Of a stretch of DNA of 64,000 nt, positions 42,870 to 54,382 are shown one piece after another. Every line of letters begins with the position of its first letter. The stretch's first letter is position 1. Location of the stretch: contig NC_061804.1 in assembly GCF_021462225.1 (NCBI RefSeq), positions 186,001 to 250,000 of the forward strand. Reading direction: 5' to 3'. The notes under the pieces are model-generated. The model was given only the letters and a program-made list of their open reading frames with translations. It did no database searches and was not told the origin of the DNA. The stretch comes from Girardinichthys multiradiatus (taxonomy: Eukaryota > Chordata > Actinopteri > Cyprinodontiformes > Goodeidae). A program made the position numbers and the translations under genes.

Positions 42870-43330
42870 TTATTTTAACTCATTGTCCTTCACATAATAT
42901 TTGTCCTTCCCCCTTAGGTTTAATCTTTTAGCCAAGGTTTCTTTACAGAATGTACCTGAACATCCAGGTGCCAGAAATGCATGTGTTTGCACCATTTTAT
43001 TATTCTTTTGGTTCTTAACTTGAACTGCAACAATAGAAAAGACTGAATCATTATCATGACCGGCACCAATATGTCTGAGTGGTAGCAGTTCAGAGAGGTT
43101 AACATGAGAGCTTGTTGTTTGTTGGGTTGGTTCTGAGAATACGCCTTGTTCATTTTTTCCTATGTGAAGAACCTGGTGTGCCTTTGCTGACACACATTGT
43201 AATCTAGATGACTCTTACAGTCTTTGCTTGTTTGACAAACCTCAGAGAACCAAAACAATCCCCCCTTCCTTGATGAAAGTCAGCTTATCCTGGTGCCTTT
43301 TAGTTTTGAACAGCAAACAATTATCCAGTA
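42870..43330 (-). pseudogene. BEL/Pao zinc-knuckle and protease region
   Basis: Cys/His-rich remnant (CQTSKDCKSHLDYNVCQQRH, about 43170-43240), then ORF 42870-43193 with LLPLRHIGAG and HAFLAPGCSGTFCKETLAKR, where the usual retropepsin DxGS/T is replaced (APGCS). Confidence 0.6.
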
Positions 43331-43630
43331 AATGATTATTTTGGAAACAAAATAAGCAGCTAAGGCGAACAGCAGGTCTGGTCTTGTTTTCCGTTGTTTG
43401 AGATTTGACTCTGGAATTGTGCTGACATTAGCACCAAGACTGTTTCCCCTTTTCCTTTGCTTGGTGGGATTGGAAACTTTAAAGCTGCTCCCAACTTTGA
43501 GTCTTGAATGTTAAACACTGGATCTGATCAGGGCCGTAGCCAGACTTTAAAAAATACTGAGGTCCACCACTCATTATCTGCCTGCACATCAGTTACAATG
43601 AAGACCAAAACTTAACTAAAATGGCAGCAT

Positions 43631-44505
43631 TTATTTAAAACGTGAGTGACTTGAATGTGACATGTATTTGTGTGCGTGAATCCATGGGGAGCTCATCATC
43701 TGAAGCAACAGAGACTCTGCACAACCATTATGACTCACTGAAATGACATGAGTTAGTTCATATGAATGTTCACACTGCAGAAACACATTCAAAACACAAG
43801 ACTGCTCTTTGACCATTTTGCTCTTGCAGCTCATAAGCAACAACTTTCCATTTTTGTCTAATTTATCTGTAAGTTTCAAAACAATCATTTTCATGTTTTA
43901 GGGCAAATCCAACTCCTTCATGTAAAGAACTTGTGTTAGATTTGAACATCCTTGAAGAAAAAGAGAGAATGATTGAAGCCTTGTGCCATCTTCCCCTTTA
44001 ATAGGTCTCCAGCTCATAATCTTCTGCATATAAGCAGAGGCAACCTTGTATTCATTTCCAAATTGTTCTTCAAGAAGATGTTTGGATATGGAATAACCCT
44101 GCTCAAGAGGCAAGCGCTTACAACCATGCACCGAGTCTCTATGCTGCCCCCTAGTGAACTGCTCTAAAAATGTGAACAGTCGCTCCAGTTATCAATTTTT
44201 GCCTCAACTGCATTTTCAAAGGCATTCATAAACGACCTGTACTGTAGGGAGCCTCCATCAAACAAGTATATTTCTGGCAGGGAGGACAAAGTGTAGGTTT
44301 TGTTTCACAGGTATGGTAGTGATGTCATTTTGTCCTTGCATGATGTTAAAATAATTTTTGACAGTTCTCAGTCAAAGGAGGAGCTTAAAGCTGCTTTTGT
44401 TATGTTGCTTGAACTGAAGCATCAACCTTTATCATCATCTCATCCATCTGAGGCTGCTTCTGTCTTAATTTGGGCCTGACAACGTGTAGGTCTGGTGCAG
44501 AACTT
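43631..44505 (-). pseudogene. BEL/Pao gag, 3' part
   Basis: Frames include CKRLPLEQGYSISKHLLEEQ and FGNEYKVASAYMQKIMSW, a typical BEL gag helical region, with stops around 43900 and 44250. Confidence 0.6.
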
Positions 44506-45057
44506 TGTTGAAACACCCCCCTCAAGGGGTGTTCTGCGTGTTCGTTTATTCACCGTAAGCTGAAAGAATTCACAAGACATTAGAATAAATCACACGGAGA
44601 CAGCTGTATGTTATTCAAGAACCTGGCCAGGGGAAGCTCTCTGTCATGTGATCTGACCACACACCGAGACGACTTTGGAGCTTCTCACTGGGCACATGGT
44701 TTTTATTAAAACACATGAAAATGAACAGCCCCTGTTTACAGTTTTTTCACACATATGGTTAACTAAACACATTTTCCTGCCTACCATATTAGGACATGTT
44801 CCTCTCTCCCAGCACCTGCACTCTGCTTTTCTGCTGATATGAGAAGGGAGTGCTTGGCCAGTTAATCTTTTTCATATCCTCTCCCTATCCCTACAGTTCT
44901 TCAGTATTTTTCTGCTTCACCACACTCAAGGCCAAGTTTGTGCAACAACACTTCTGCAGGCCACAATGTCTTCTACTAACACAGGTTATACATTTTATTT
45001 TCCACACTGGTTATGAACATAATAATAATTAATGCACACACATAATATATCTCCACA
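44506..45057 (-). repeat. ERV2 3' LTR
   Basis: On the - strand it starts tgtggagatatattatgtgt and ends gtttcaaca. Reverse-strand AATAAA occurs near 44705. Confidence 0.9.
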
Positions 45058-45572
45058 ATTTCCCCCTTTTGAAGTCACCTATGTGACTTCACCACTACTT
45101 GGAGATGCTAAATAAAAGATTTTAACAATCATTACAACCTGTGGAGCAGAAGGAAATGTTCGTCATCATGCTTTTTGACCTTGCCTCCAATGCCACACCA
45201 TGTGCACAGGGACTATTGCCTGTCGGGTCTTTGTAGTCCCAAGGATGCTTACAACCTTCTAAGTCTTGACAGGGAGTATTGACCCCTCTAACTGGAGGGT
45301 GTCTATCCGTGCTTTATTCCATAGTCTGTCCAAATATGCCAGTATAATATTCTACCATCCTTCTGTTCCCTAGACAGTAATCATTTAGTACCCTACAAAA
45401 AGTATTCACACTGTCAAAAGTTTTCACACCCTACAAAAGTTTTTGCACCCTAGACAGTAATACATGTCAGACAAGTTTTAGCACACAAAAACGTATTAGC
45501 ACTCAGAAAGTATTATCACTCAAAAAGTATTAGGACTCAAAAAGTATTAGCCCTGTGACTTACTCTTACGTG

Positions 45573-47959
45573 TTACTCTTCGTCCTCCTCCTCATTAGCA
45601 TCAACCGCAAGCAAAGGCATCATATGGGAAGGAGGAGGTGTGGTTTTCCCTTCAATGGTTGTAGTAATAAAGCGAACAATCAAAGATCTTATACATGGTA
45701 CACAGCAACATCCACAGGTAACCATAATAGCTACAAAAACAGCAATGGATATAAACAATGACATAATCAACCCTTTCCAGTGTTCAAACATGCCCGTCAT
45801 CCAGTCTTCGAACGGATTGTCTATTCCTGAGTGCTCATGCATCGTGGCCGAAAGTGTTTTTAACCCTTCTAAAGCTTTTGAGACGGAACCATCAGGGGCG
45901 GTATTATTGGGTATGAAAGTACAACGCATGTCTCCAAACATAGCACATACGCCCCCTTTTTCAGCTAACACCATGTCCAGTGTCATCCTATTTTGTACTG
46001 CCATAAGGGATGTGGGGCCAGTTTGTTCAGCTAGGCCCTCCACAGCATCTCTAGTGAGGTTGGCCATTCGAAGAACATTGTAATGTATGTAATTTATGCG
46101 GTCCACATTTTTATTGGGAGTTACCGGAAAAAAGGCTCCAATAATGGGAAGGTTTTCAAAGCCTGCTGAGACTTGGTCAGCCAATTTATACTCATTGGGT
46201 ACGCCTCGGGGGACTCCAATTGCATCAATGTAGGAGCCTACGGTCAGGTCAAATGCTTTTGTGCTCCGCTTCATGACATGTCTATGCCGTCGCCTAGTGA
46301 GAGCCGTGCTTTGTGCATGTTTCGAGGGAAGATACTTAAAGTCTTTACCTAACATAAGGAGAGGTGCCTGCAACCTAACCATGGCACACATTCCAATAGT
46401 ATTATTTTGAATCCTAGTTAATAGCCGATGTCCTTCACAATAATAGTAGAGTCCTGATCTTGCTCAGGGACGTATCACTGAGCCTGGCACCGTGATGTTA
46501 CACCAATCGCGAGGAATTTGCCCTACATTTGCCTTTGGTGTTGTGGAAGTGAAGGTAAAGCAAGTGTATGTGCCATTTCTTCGTTGAGGGGTGAAAGGGC
46601 CTGCTCTGGTATTATTGGCAATGGGTGGGAACAGACTGGCCAAAGTGGTACAGTTTGTAGGAGTAGCCACTGTAGTCAGCTGTAGCATACAGCTATAACC
46701 CCACTGGTCCTCTGGATACAGAGGAGCAGGATCAGTTGTCAAATGTGGTCTGCCTGATGCACAGGCCACACAGTCAGATTTAGATTGTTCTTTAGCTGTT
46801 TGAGCTATCCATTTAAGCCATAAGTTATCATCTGAATATCCCGTAGCCATCTGAATAATATCTAAAGGTTGTAGGGTGGAATAATCTATTTTGATGGTTT
46901 TACCGTGGTCAGTGGTGGTGTTTTTATTGAAATTAGTGACAAATTTAAGACAGAAACCCGTTTTCTGGTTCTTATTAAGCTTAACATAACACTTCTCTCC
47001 CCAGGTGGTGATCCGACGGCGGCCACTGTTCTACACCGTGAATCTGCTGCTGCCCAGCATCTTCCTGATGGTGATGGACATTGTTGGTTTCTATCTGCCA
47101 CCGGACAGCGGAGAGAGAGTTTCCTTTAAGATCACTTTGCTGCTCGGCTACTCTGTTTTCCTCATCATTGTATCCGACACTCTGCCTGCCACGGCCATTG
47201 GAACGCCACTGATATAACTTTAATCAGTCCCTGAGGATCATACCCCATATACCATCCTGTGTTGAAGTGAATACCTAGAGCCAGATATACTACTTCGTTC
47301 CATTGATGGGATTCTTCCAACAAACCCCGTTGTAGACCCTTTATGGTCAGTAATAAGGGGATCTTAACATCTTCGCCTTTCCCTGGGAGCACTCCACGGG
47401 TCAGAAAGAATTTTTCAGAGTGAGCTTTTTGTTGTGTGTTCAAGGAAGATTTGGTGGGGATCCAGGTGCGTCCTCTCCATGTTATAACCGCTCCCCACGT
47501 CCCTCCGCATAGAGGTGGATTACCAGACTTTGTTACCCTATTGGTGGTGTTATCCAGGCAATAAACTGAGGTCTGTTCGTTGGCACATAAGTAAAAGTCT
47601 ACTTTTGTGAAATGAGTGAACTCGTCGCCACAATTTATGACGTTGCAGAGGTCAATTTGGAAGGTGGTTGTCGATCCTAGGATGTAATTTAACTCAATTT
47701 CGCCAAAATCTCCAAGGCACTTGTCTGTGGGAGGAGGGGAGACGCTCCGCCTGGATATTTTATTTTGATGATGACTGGTACATGTTCTGAAAGGCAGTTC
47801 ACAATGCAAACCTAGAATCAATGTAACAATGAAAAATGCCAAAACACCTATACCTACCATGACCCAACCCTTAAGGGGTCTGGGTCCTAGATTTTGACCT
47901 CCCATACTTTTCAAAGGTACCTGCAAAGGAAGATAAGGATTAACAATATGGTGAAACAC
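45573..47959 (-). pseudogene. ERV2 envelope gene, interrupted by host-like sequence
   Basis: The surface-subunit frame starts within 47959-47215 with a membrane segment near its N-terminus (VGIGVLAFFIVTLILGL). It is interrupted at about 47004-47217 and resumes from about 47000 to 46464 in another frame (YSDDNLWLKWIAQ). An in-frame TGA at 46466-46464 precedes the transmembrane ORF (45573-46391) with a basic RRRHRH region, [23 protein letters not shown] (first Cys of the CX6CC pair reads Arg), a membrane anchor (LFISIAVFVAIMVTCGCCC) and an acidic tail. Entry function is not expected from this copy. Confidence 0.85.
47005..47214 (+). pseudogene. 5-HT3 receptor (HTR3-like) M1-M2 fragment inside ERV2 env
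   Basis: Seventy codons without a stop, + strand, antisense to env. They read [19 protein letters not shown] (M1), [19 protein letters not shown] (M1-M2 link) and [17 protein letters not shown] (M2), ending TAIGTPLI, the pore region of serotonin-gated 5-HT3 channel subunits. A pyrimidine run plus CAG (46993-47004) sits immediately 5', like a splice acceptor. The 3' end stops where I expect a receptor exon to end. The ligand-binding domain, M3 and M4 are absent, so it cannot make a receptor. Env-like coding flanks it on both sides. Confidence 0.85.
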
Positions 47960-48298
47960 AAAATACCTTTTTATTATTATTTCTTTAAAAGTTCAGAGTG
48001 TTCAGTTCAGTTCTTGGTGGGAGTGCAGCTACGACCACCAGTGAAAGAGAGGAAAACTCAGTCACATCCGCCTCTTCTGTGTGATGTCCTGGTCTTCACT
48101 CACAAGTGTAGACTGACCTGGAGCTAAGTGGTCTCATCAGGGGATTATTCTACCCCTATTTGGTGGGACCACTGATTTAACGGTGCACCTAAGGTGTAGA
48201 CTAACCTTTAGGTGCAAATGAACGTTTTCTCACCCTAGGGGATTATTCTGCCCCTTGAATTGGGTGAGAAAGATCTTCTGGTGTGCTGGTGTTGTCCA
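47960..48298 (-). other. ERV2 pol-env interval
   Basis: Contains an imperfectly repeated unit on the + strand ('ggggattattctacccct' at 48138 and 'ggggattattctgcccctt' at 48239, each following a 'tctcaccctagg/tctcatcagg'-type block). No further ORF recognised. Confidence 0.4.
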
Positions 48299-49075
48299 TC
48301 AGGTTCTGCTGGACCTCTGGCAGCGATCTCTGTGGTGCCTCTGCTGCTGCACACTGGCTCCAATGATACCACGTGTCTCCTTTGCCCTTGACCTCACCGC
48401 ATGTGAGGTTCTCTCTGTGACCTGGAATGGACTCGTCCACCTGGGCTCTGACCACTTCCGTTTGATGACTTTCAGAAAGATCCACTCCGCGTCTGAGGTG
48501 GTGGCTCGAGCCTCGGATGGTTGGGTGGCCACCTGTTTTGAGAATGCTGCGACCAAGCTGTGGAGAGATCTATAGTAATCACGGTGAAACATAGATTGTT
48601 CACATTCAGTCAAAAAAGATAACCTGGTATGTGGGCCTGGAAAAGGTCTTCCAGTCTGTAGTTCATGGGGTGTCAACCCATGTCTCTGGCTCACTGAGCT
48701 TCTTACTGACATCAAAGCTAAAGGCAATGCTGTGACCCAAATCATTTTGGTCTGTGCACAGATTTTAGCCAATTTGGTTTTGATTGTCTGGTTCATTCTT
48801 TCCACCTTCCCCTGAGATTGGGGGTGGTACACTGTTCCAAAGGAATGTCTCAGTCCCAGGAACTTTTCAACCTCTCTAAGTTCTTCATTTTTGAAATGTG
48901 TGCCATTGTCTGACCTGATTTTTGCAGGAAAACCGTGCCTGGGGATGTAGTGATTAATCAGACACTTCACCACTGTTTTGCTGTCTTCCTTTTTTGCTGG
49001 CCAGGCTTCTGGCCAACCGGTGAACGCATCCACACACACCAAAAGATATCTGAACCCATTCACTCTCTCAGTCAT
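48299..49075 (-). pseudogene. ERV2 integrase catalytic core
   Basis: 258 codons with YLLVCVDAFTGWPEAW (first Asp), IRSDNGTHFKNEEL (second Asp) and YHPQSQGKVERMNQT (Glu), a complete DDE triad, then a C-terminal DNA-binding region. Separated from the zinc-binding part only by the in-frame TAG at 49100-49102. Confidence 0.88.
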
Positions 49076-49099
49076 TTCTGTGTAGTCTATGATGATTTC

Positions 49100-50338
49100 C
49101 TAACCTGCTACCGGGTCCACAGGGAACTTACCTGGTGCAGGCTTCAGAGTGGGTCTCACATTGAATTGTTGGCAGGTGCTACACGAGCTTATCCAATGAC
49201 CTACCGTCTGTTTCAGGTATGGATGCCACCAGTGCTCAAGACTCTTCATCATTTGTGCAGTTCCTGCATGTCCCGGTCCATGTGCTTCTTCCAGCGCTGC
49301 TGTGGTCAACCCTGGGGGTAGGATGGGACGTCCGTCTGGACTTCTCCATAGTTCATCCTGGTCTTTTCTTCCCCCTCTTGCCTTCCAGACTGATTTCTCT
49401 TCCAGTGAGGCCCCCTTTTGCAGTCTACTCACCTCCTCCAGAGTCGGTTCTGGTGTCCATTCAACTTCAGAGTTCATCAAGATGTGTATGGGCAGATATC
49501 CAGCTTTGGTTTTGGCTGCTTGGTCTGCAGCTTGATTTCCTTGAGTCACCCTAGTGTAACTGTTATCATGTCCTTTGCATTTTATGACCGCTACTTCTTG
49601 GGGAAGTAGTAGGGCCTCAGCTAATCTTCTCATTTCTTGCTCATGTTTAATGGGTTTCTGTCCTGCTGTTCTAAACCCTGTTCTCATCCACTGCTTCAGT
49701 TCCACGTGCGCTGCTCCAGTGACATAAGCTGAGCCTGTGTAGATGTTCACTTTTTGTCCTTCCCCTAGTTCTAGGGCTGCTATTACTGCTAGCACCTCTG
49801 CTCTCTGTGCTGATTGGGTGTCTGTCAGCCCTTCTGCCTTAAGAGTCACAAAGTTCGTCCCTGTGTCTTCCACCACCGCATCGGCTGCTTTCAGACCCTC
49901 TGTGTCATGTCTAAAACAACAGCCATCTGTGTACAGGTTTCTTGCCTCTGTCAGTGGTTCTCCTTGTAGGTCTGATCTGATTTTCTCACTTACCTCAACT
50001 TTTTCGGTGCATACGTGGGGCTCTCCTTCTGTCATTCTGTCTGCCATGTTGATCCCTTCATGGCTGTAGATGATATTTGGCGCCTCCAGCACCTTACTCA
50101 ATCTCTGTTGTCTCAATGGTGAGAGTGTGAAAGTTTTGGAATTGACAAATGCCACTACCCCATGTGATGTTAAAATATGTAGTGGATGTCCCATCACCAC
50201 ATGGGCTGTTTTTTGAATTATTTTTGTCAACCCTGCTGCATGTCTGGTACATTCATGGTGTCTTTGTTCCGTGTTGTCAAGCATCACGCTAATATACATT
50301 AGCACTGTTCTTACTCCCCCTTTTTTCTGGAACAGCAC
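49100..50338 (-). pseudogene. ERV2 RNase H and integrase N-terminus
   Basis: RNase H motifs NLYTDGCCFRHDTEG, AQRAEVLAVIAALELGEGQ and NIYTGSAYVTGAAH, where the usual Asp of the TDS motif reads Gly. The integrase HHCC zinc-binding domain follows (HGPGHAGTAQMMKSLEHWW; SSCSTCQQFN). The ORF ends at TAG 49102-49100, in frame with the next ORF. Confidence 0.87.
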
Positions 50339-51488
50339 ACCGTTTACGGTGTGCTGTTACAGAAACATCCAGGTGAAAGGGCAATGTGTAGTCTGGATGT
50401 GCCAAGTGAGCAGCTTGGGAAAGGCTGGTTTTAAGAGCAATAAATGCTTCCTCTGCTTCTGTTGTCCATTCTAGAGGCACTGTCAAATGGCGCAAGCCTT
50501 GTTTCTTCACTAAGTCACGGAGTGGGCCAGTCAGGTCAGTGTATCCTGGAATAAATGACCTGCTGTATCCGGTGAGTCCCAAGAAAGAAAGCATGTCCTT
50601 CACCCGCACCGGTTTTGGATGAGAAAGGACAGCAGATTGATGTGAAGGGGATATTCCTGTCCCGGGCTGAGAGATTACCCTGCCCAAGAAATCCACCTGT
50701 TTCCGGCAAATTTGTAGTTTGGCTTTGCTGACCTTGTACCCAGCTTTAGCTAGGTGTGAGAGTACCACAGCCGTGGCCTCCAAGCATTCAGAAACAGTGG
50801 GTGTTGCCAAAAGAATGTCATCCACGTATTGAATCAATGTGGTGTTCGGTGGGAGGGGACAGTCTTGGAGGGATTCCTTAAGGACCTGATTAAATATTCC
50901 TGGTGACAGAGCAAAACCCTGCGGCAAACGAGTGTAGCGGTACCTGTTTGACTTATATGTGAATGCAAAAATATCTCTGCACTCCTCAGCTAGAGGCAGG
51001 CAGAAGAAAGCGTTGGCCAGATCGATGCAGGTGAACCATGCATGTTCGGGGTTTAGATTGGTAAGAGCAACATAAGGATTGGGCACTGGAACTGTAGGAG
51101 TGGAAAGTGCTGCATTTACAGCTCTCATGTCATGGGCCATTCTCCATTTCCCAGTGCCCTTCTTTTCTATTGGTAAGATGGGTGTGTTCCAAGAAGAGCC
51201 GTCAGCTGGTTCCAGCACCCCAGCGTTCCACAGGCCTTCTATGGTGTCAGAAATTCCACTTTCGGCTGCTGGTTTGTGAGGGTACTGGGATTTCCAAATG
51301 GGTCGGTCAGTGTTAAGCTGGAAAGTGATAAGAGAGCAGTGAATGAGTCCCACATCCGTGGGGCCCTCAGCCCAAAGTGAAGATGGCATGCTCTGAACTA
51401 CAGCTGCAGCCATTGGATGATCTGTTTTTTCTCTGCCATGATGTCTTTCAAGTTGCACATGTTCCAAGGTGCCAACGTCTGTGGACAT
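50289..51488 (-). pseudogene. ERV2 reverse transcriptase
   Basis: A 399-codon frame with GTGKWRMAHDMRAVNAA, FTCIDLANAFFCLPLAEECR, RLPQGFALSPGIFN and catalytic LIQYVDDILLATPT, then the connection region SFLGLTGYSRSFIPGY. It loses frame at about 50331-50358 at a perfect palindrome. Confidence 0.9.
50331..50358. repeat. Perfect 12-bp-arm palindrome in ERV2 pol
   Basis: Arms aacagcacaccg and cggtgtgctgtt around a ttta loop, located where the RT frame ends and the RNase H frame begins. Confidence 0.9.
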
Positions 51489-51507
51489 GTTCGTAATGCG
51501 GTAGGTG

Positions 51508-52323
51508 TTACATGAGGGCTAGGGAGCGTTTTAACACTCCTCCCAGCTCGCGAGCTTCGTGAGCAGGGTGGAGCGCTAGTGAAACATGGGGTACACCATC
51601 AGACCACATTTTAAACCAGTACTCCTGTTCTGTAGACAGCTGCACGGAGGCTACGACACCTTCAGGGGCTACATAAATGTCTGCGGTGGTGATCTCCCAG
51701 GAAGTCCCCTCCAGCTCCTCAGCAAAGCTTTCCTGATAACACTCACAGTTATTCCTGTCATAGAAGAGGGTGACATGTGGCGGGTCAGGGGGAGAGACGT
51801 AGGGCGCCAGGGTCGAGATCCAGGATTTCCACCGAAGGAAGGACGAGAGGATGCCTCCGCCCGCTGTGGTTTCTGGATGTAGGAGGGCCCAATATATGTC
51901 AGCCATAGGGTCAGCCAGGGGTTGTATGAGATACTGTCCACGAGAGAGGCGGGAATTGTTGCCACAGGCTAGTTGAGTTCCATTGGGCAGATGCACAGAC
52001 AGTCCATCAGGTCCACATAAAATTTTAATCAACATGTCTCTGCCCAATAAGTTGACAGGGGTGTCCGCTGACACCAAATAGCTGTGGTTCAAAGTCTGTC
52101 CCCCTATCTCGGTTTTTAGGGGTGTGGTGTAAGGTAGGACCTCTTTAGCCCCAGAAAACCCCATGACAGTGGTAGTCCTTGTGGAGAGGGTGGTAGGAGG
52201 GGCTCGTTGAATAGTTGAGCATGTGGCCCCAGTGTCCACCAAAAAAGGAAGAGTTTGTCCATACACTGTCATGGACAGTAAGGGGTCCTCAGTCCCTTTG
52301 TCCGGGGGGTTCTGTAGGGGCCC
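51508..52323 (-). pseudogene. ERV2 protease
   Basis: Continues the gag frame after the TGA. Retropepsin active site PFLVDTGATCSTIQR, then PVNLLGRDMLIKILC. The ORF ends at TAA near 51508; the RT frame begins about 20 bp later in another frame. Confidence 0.85.
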
Positions 52324-54382
52324 TCAGTAGTGGTCTGGCCCAAAGCTGGGTTCATCCCAGGCTGGCAGCTGAAGTGAAGGTTGCTGCTGTTGACCTCCAC
52401 GTGGTGGACCACCCCGTCCTCGATACGGGCGTCGCCCTGGGCCTCCTCTGGGTCCATACCAACGCTCATATGCCTCTAGGTTGTACGGACATTCTCGGCT
52501 CCAATGACCCTGCTCCTCACAGTAGTAGCAAGCGTCAGCACCCCCCCATCGCCTTGGTGGTCCTCCATGGAATCCACGGCCCCTTGGCTCGCCCCTGCCC
52601 CTGAACCGGCCTGGTTGGGCATGATAAGGACCAGAGGTTGCAGACCTCGGTGCAATCGTGTCCTGATGGCTAGGAAAGGGAGGAGTCTGGGGGCCCTGAG
52701 AAACCACACCTTCATACATTATTTTGGGAGTTTTGTTGTCTTTCTTCTTTTCTCCTGCTTTCTGCTTTGCTTCGGCTAACTGCATTTTTAGCAATTGGGT
52801 CTGCAGGGTCTTAAGTTCCTCCTCATCTTTCTTATGGTCCTCTCTTATTTTGGACAGGTGATGGATCAGATGGCGATCCCAAGTTCCAGTGTCCGCTCCA
52901 AGCATGTCAGGATTGTCGTCCATACTGGCCTTCACCTGTTGGGGCAGTCCTTTAAGGACAGCATCTCTGAACCAGTCTCGCTGTGCCCCCTCATTAGCTG
53001 GGTTAGTTCCTGTCTGAGTTTGCCACATGGATTTACACTGGTCCAGGTATTCCCTGGGGTTAATTTTAGGGTCCCATTCAAACTTAGGGATGGTTCGCCC
53101 CCTGGTTACAGGGTATGCTTGTCTCAATGCATCACCTAGCCAGTGGACATGCTGGGTGAAGAGGTCAGAATCCGGGGCTCCTGAGGTAAAAGCAGCAGTC
53201 TCAATCTCTCTACATGTGTGGTGTGGTATGCAACGTGCTGCCACTGCTCTATAATCTCCCAATGCTAGTGTGGTGCCTGCCGTCAGGGTGTCTAAAGTCT
53301 GGAGCCACACTGCTGCTCCTTCAGTTATGGGGGGCAGTGTGTCACAGAGAGCCGTAATGTCGCCCAGAGAGAAAGGTTTATATCTAGGGGGGGCTCCAGA
53401 GCCTTGTTGCTGTAAAAGGGGGTAATTGGTTTTTGGGGCATAACTAAAGCCTTCTGGTTTAGCTGCAGCTTTGAGGGGTAAATGTTCCCTTAACTGTACA
53501 ACTGTCTGACTGCGTATTGGGGATCCGTCCTCAGGATGGTTTTGCTGCTGATCTGCTCTGTCTTCTCCATCTTCCTGTGGTATGCTGTGCCTGCTTACCT
53601 GCAGCTCTACAGCTGGGGTAGAGGTGTAACAAGGTGTGGGTGTGAGAAAAGAATTGGGACACAAAACCCTATCTGGCCTCCAGGATCCACTTAGCATTAA
53701 AGCCACTGAACCCACCGGATCAGTCCCTGCTCCTTGTAAGCCAGAGCCTGGGCGTGGCCCCCGTGCCCCAGCCTCTGAAATTAGAGAAGGTGGTTGGGAG
53801 GATTGTTGTGGGGGTGAGCGAAAGGGATTTGTTTTGCTCAGGCTTCTTTGTTGTTGTTCTTGTCTTTCTCTTACCTCTCTGTCCTGAAATGTTGCTTTTT
53901 CCACATCCTGAAATGACCCGTCAGATGCTGACATAGATAATCCGGAGCTTCCACTGACAGATCCAGCCCCCCCTTTCTGGAATCTCTAATCCATGCACTA
54001 CAAGTGTGCCATTCTCTACTTCCAATATGGGGTACAATCCACCAGGGGGCGGTGTGGGTGCACCAGTGAGGGAGGTGCTTGGGGAGGAGGGTCTATATGG
54101 GGGCGGTCCGTCTGTGCTCGTCCCCTGAGCTGATTTTGACCCCTCCTTCTTATCTCCTCCTCTGGGTTCTTTCTGCTTCATGGTGTGTTTTCCTCCTTGA
54201 TGAGTTAAAATCATGTCTCCCCAGAAGTGCTCTTCTTTTTCACATTTTTCTTTGTTTGTGTTGTACTTACCTTTGGACCACACAGTAGCTTCATTCAACT
54301 TACTTTGTGCTTCCTGTCTGTTTTTCTTAGCTGTGTTCATTTTCTTTCTAAACCAATCACCTAAATTCCACTTGTCCATCAA
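52324..54382 (-). pseudogene. ERV2 gag
   Basis: Structural polyprotein. Matrix-like ORF 53921-54382 contains a PPPY late-domain motif (STDGPPPYRPSSP). A 536-codon ORF (52324-53934) carries the capsid-like region (FSLGDITALCDTLPP; KINPREYLDQCKSMWQTQTG) and one zinc knuckle CYYCEEQGHWSREC, then a Gly/Arg-rich end. The two ORFs overlap in different frames near 53925, so one frameshift is present. It ends at a TGA (52326-52324) in frame with the protease. Confidence 0.87.

Larger units (their letters stand above)
39900..44505 (-). mobile_element. BEL/Pao LTR retrotransposon, main part
   Basis: The - strand shows, from right to left, gag, zinc-knuckle/protease, RT, RNase H and integrase motifs of the BEL/Pao superfamily, all interrupted. 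The 5' part of gag continues beyond the inserted provirus at 55948 and above. No LTR was recognised at the left end. Confidence 0.8.

Noticed and set aside
47005..47217. A complete host receptor gene
   Set aside because: Only M1-M2 is present; there is no ligand-binding domain, M3-M4, start context or neighbouring exon.
48243..50069. Several + strand ORFs of 75-130 codons
   Set aside because: They are antisense shadows of ERV2 pol.
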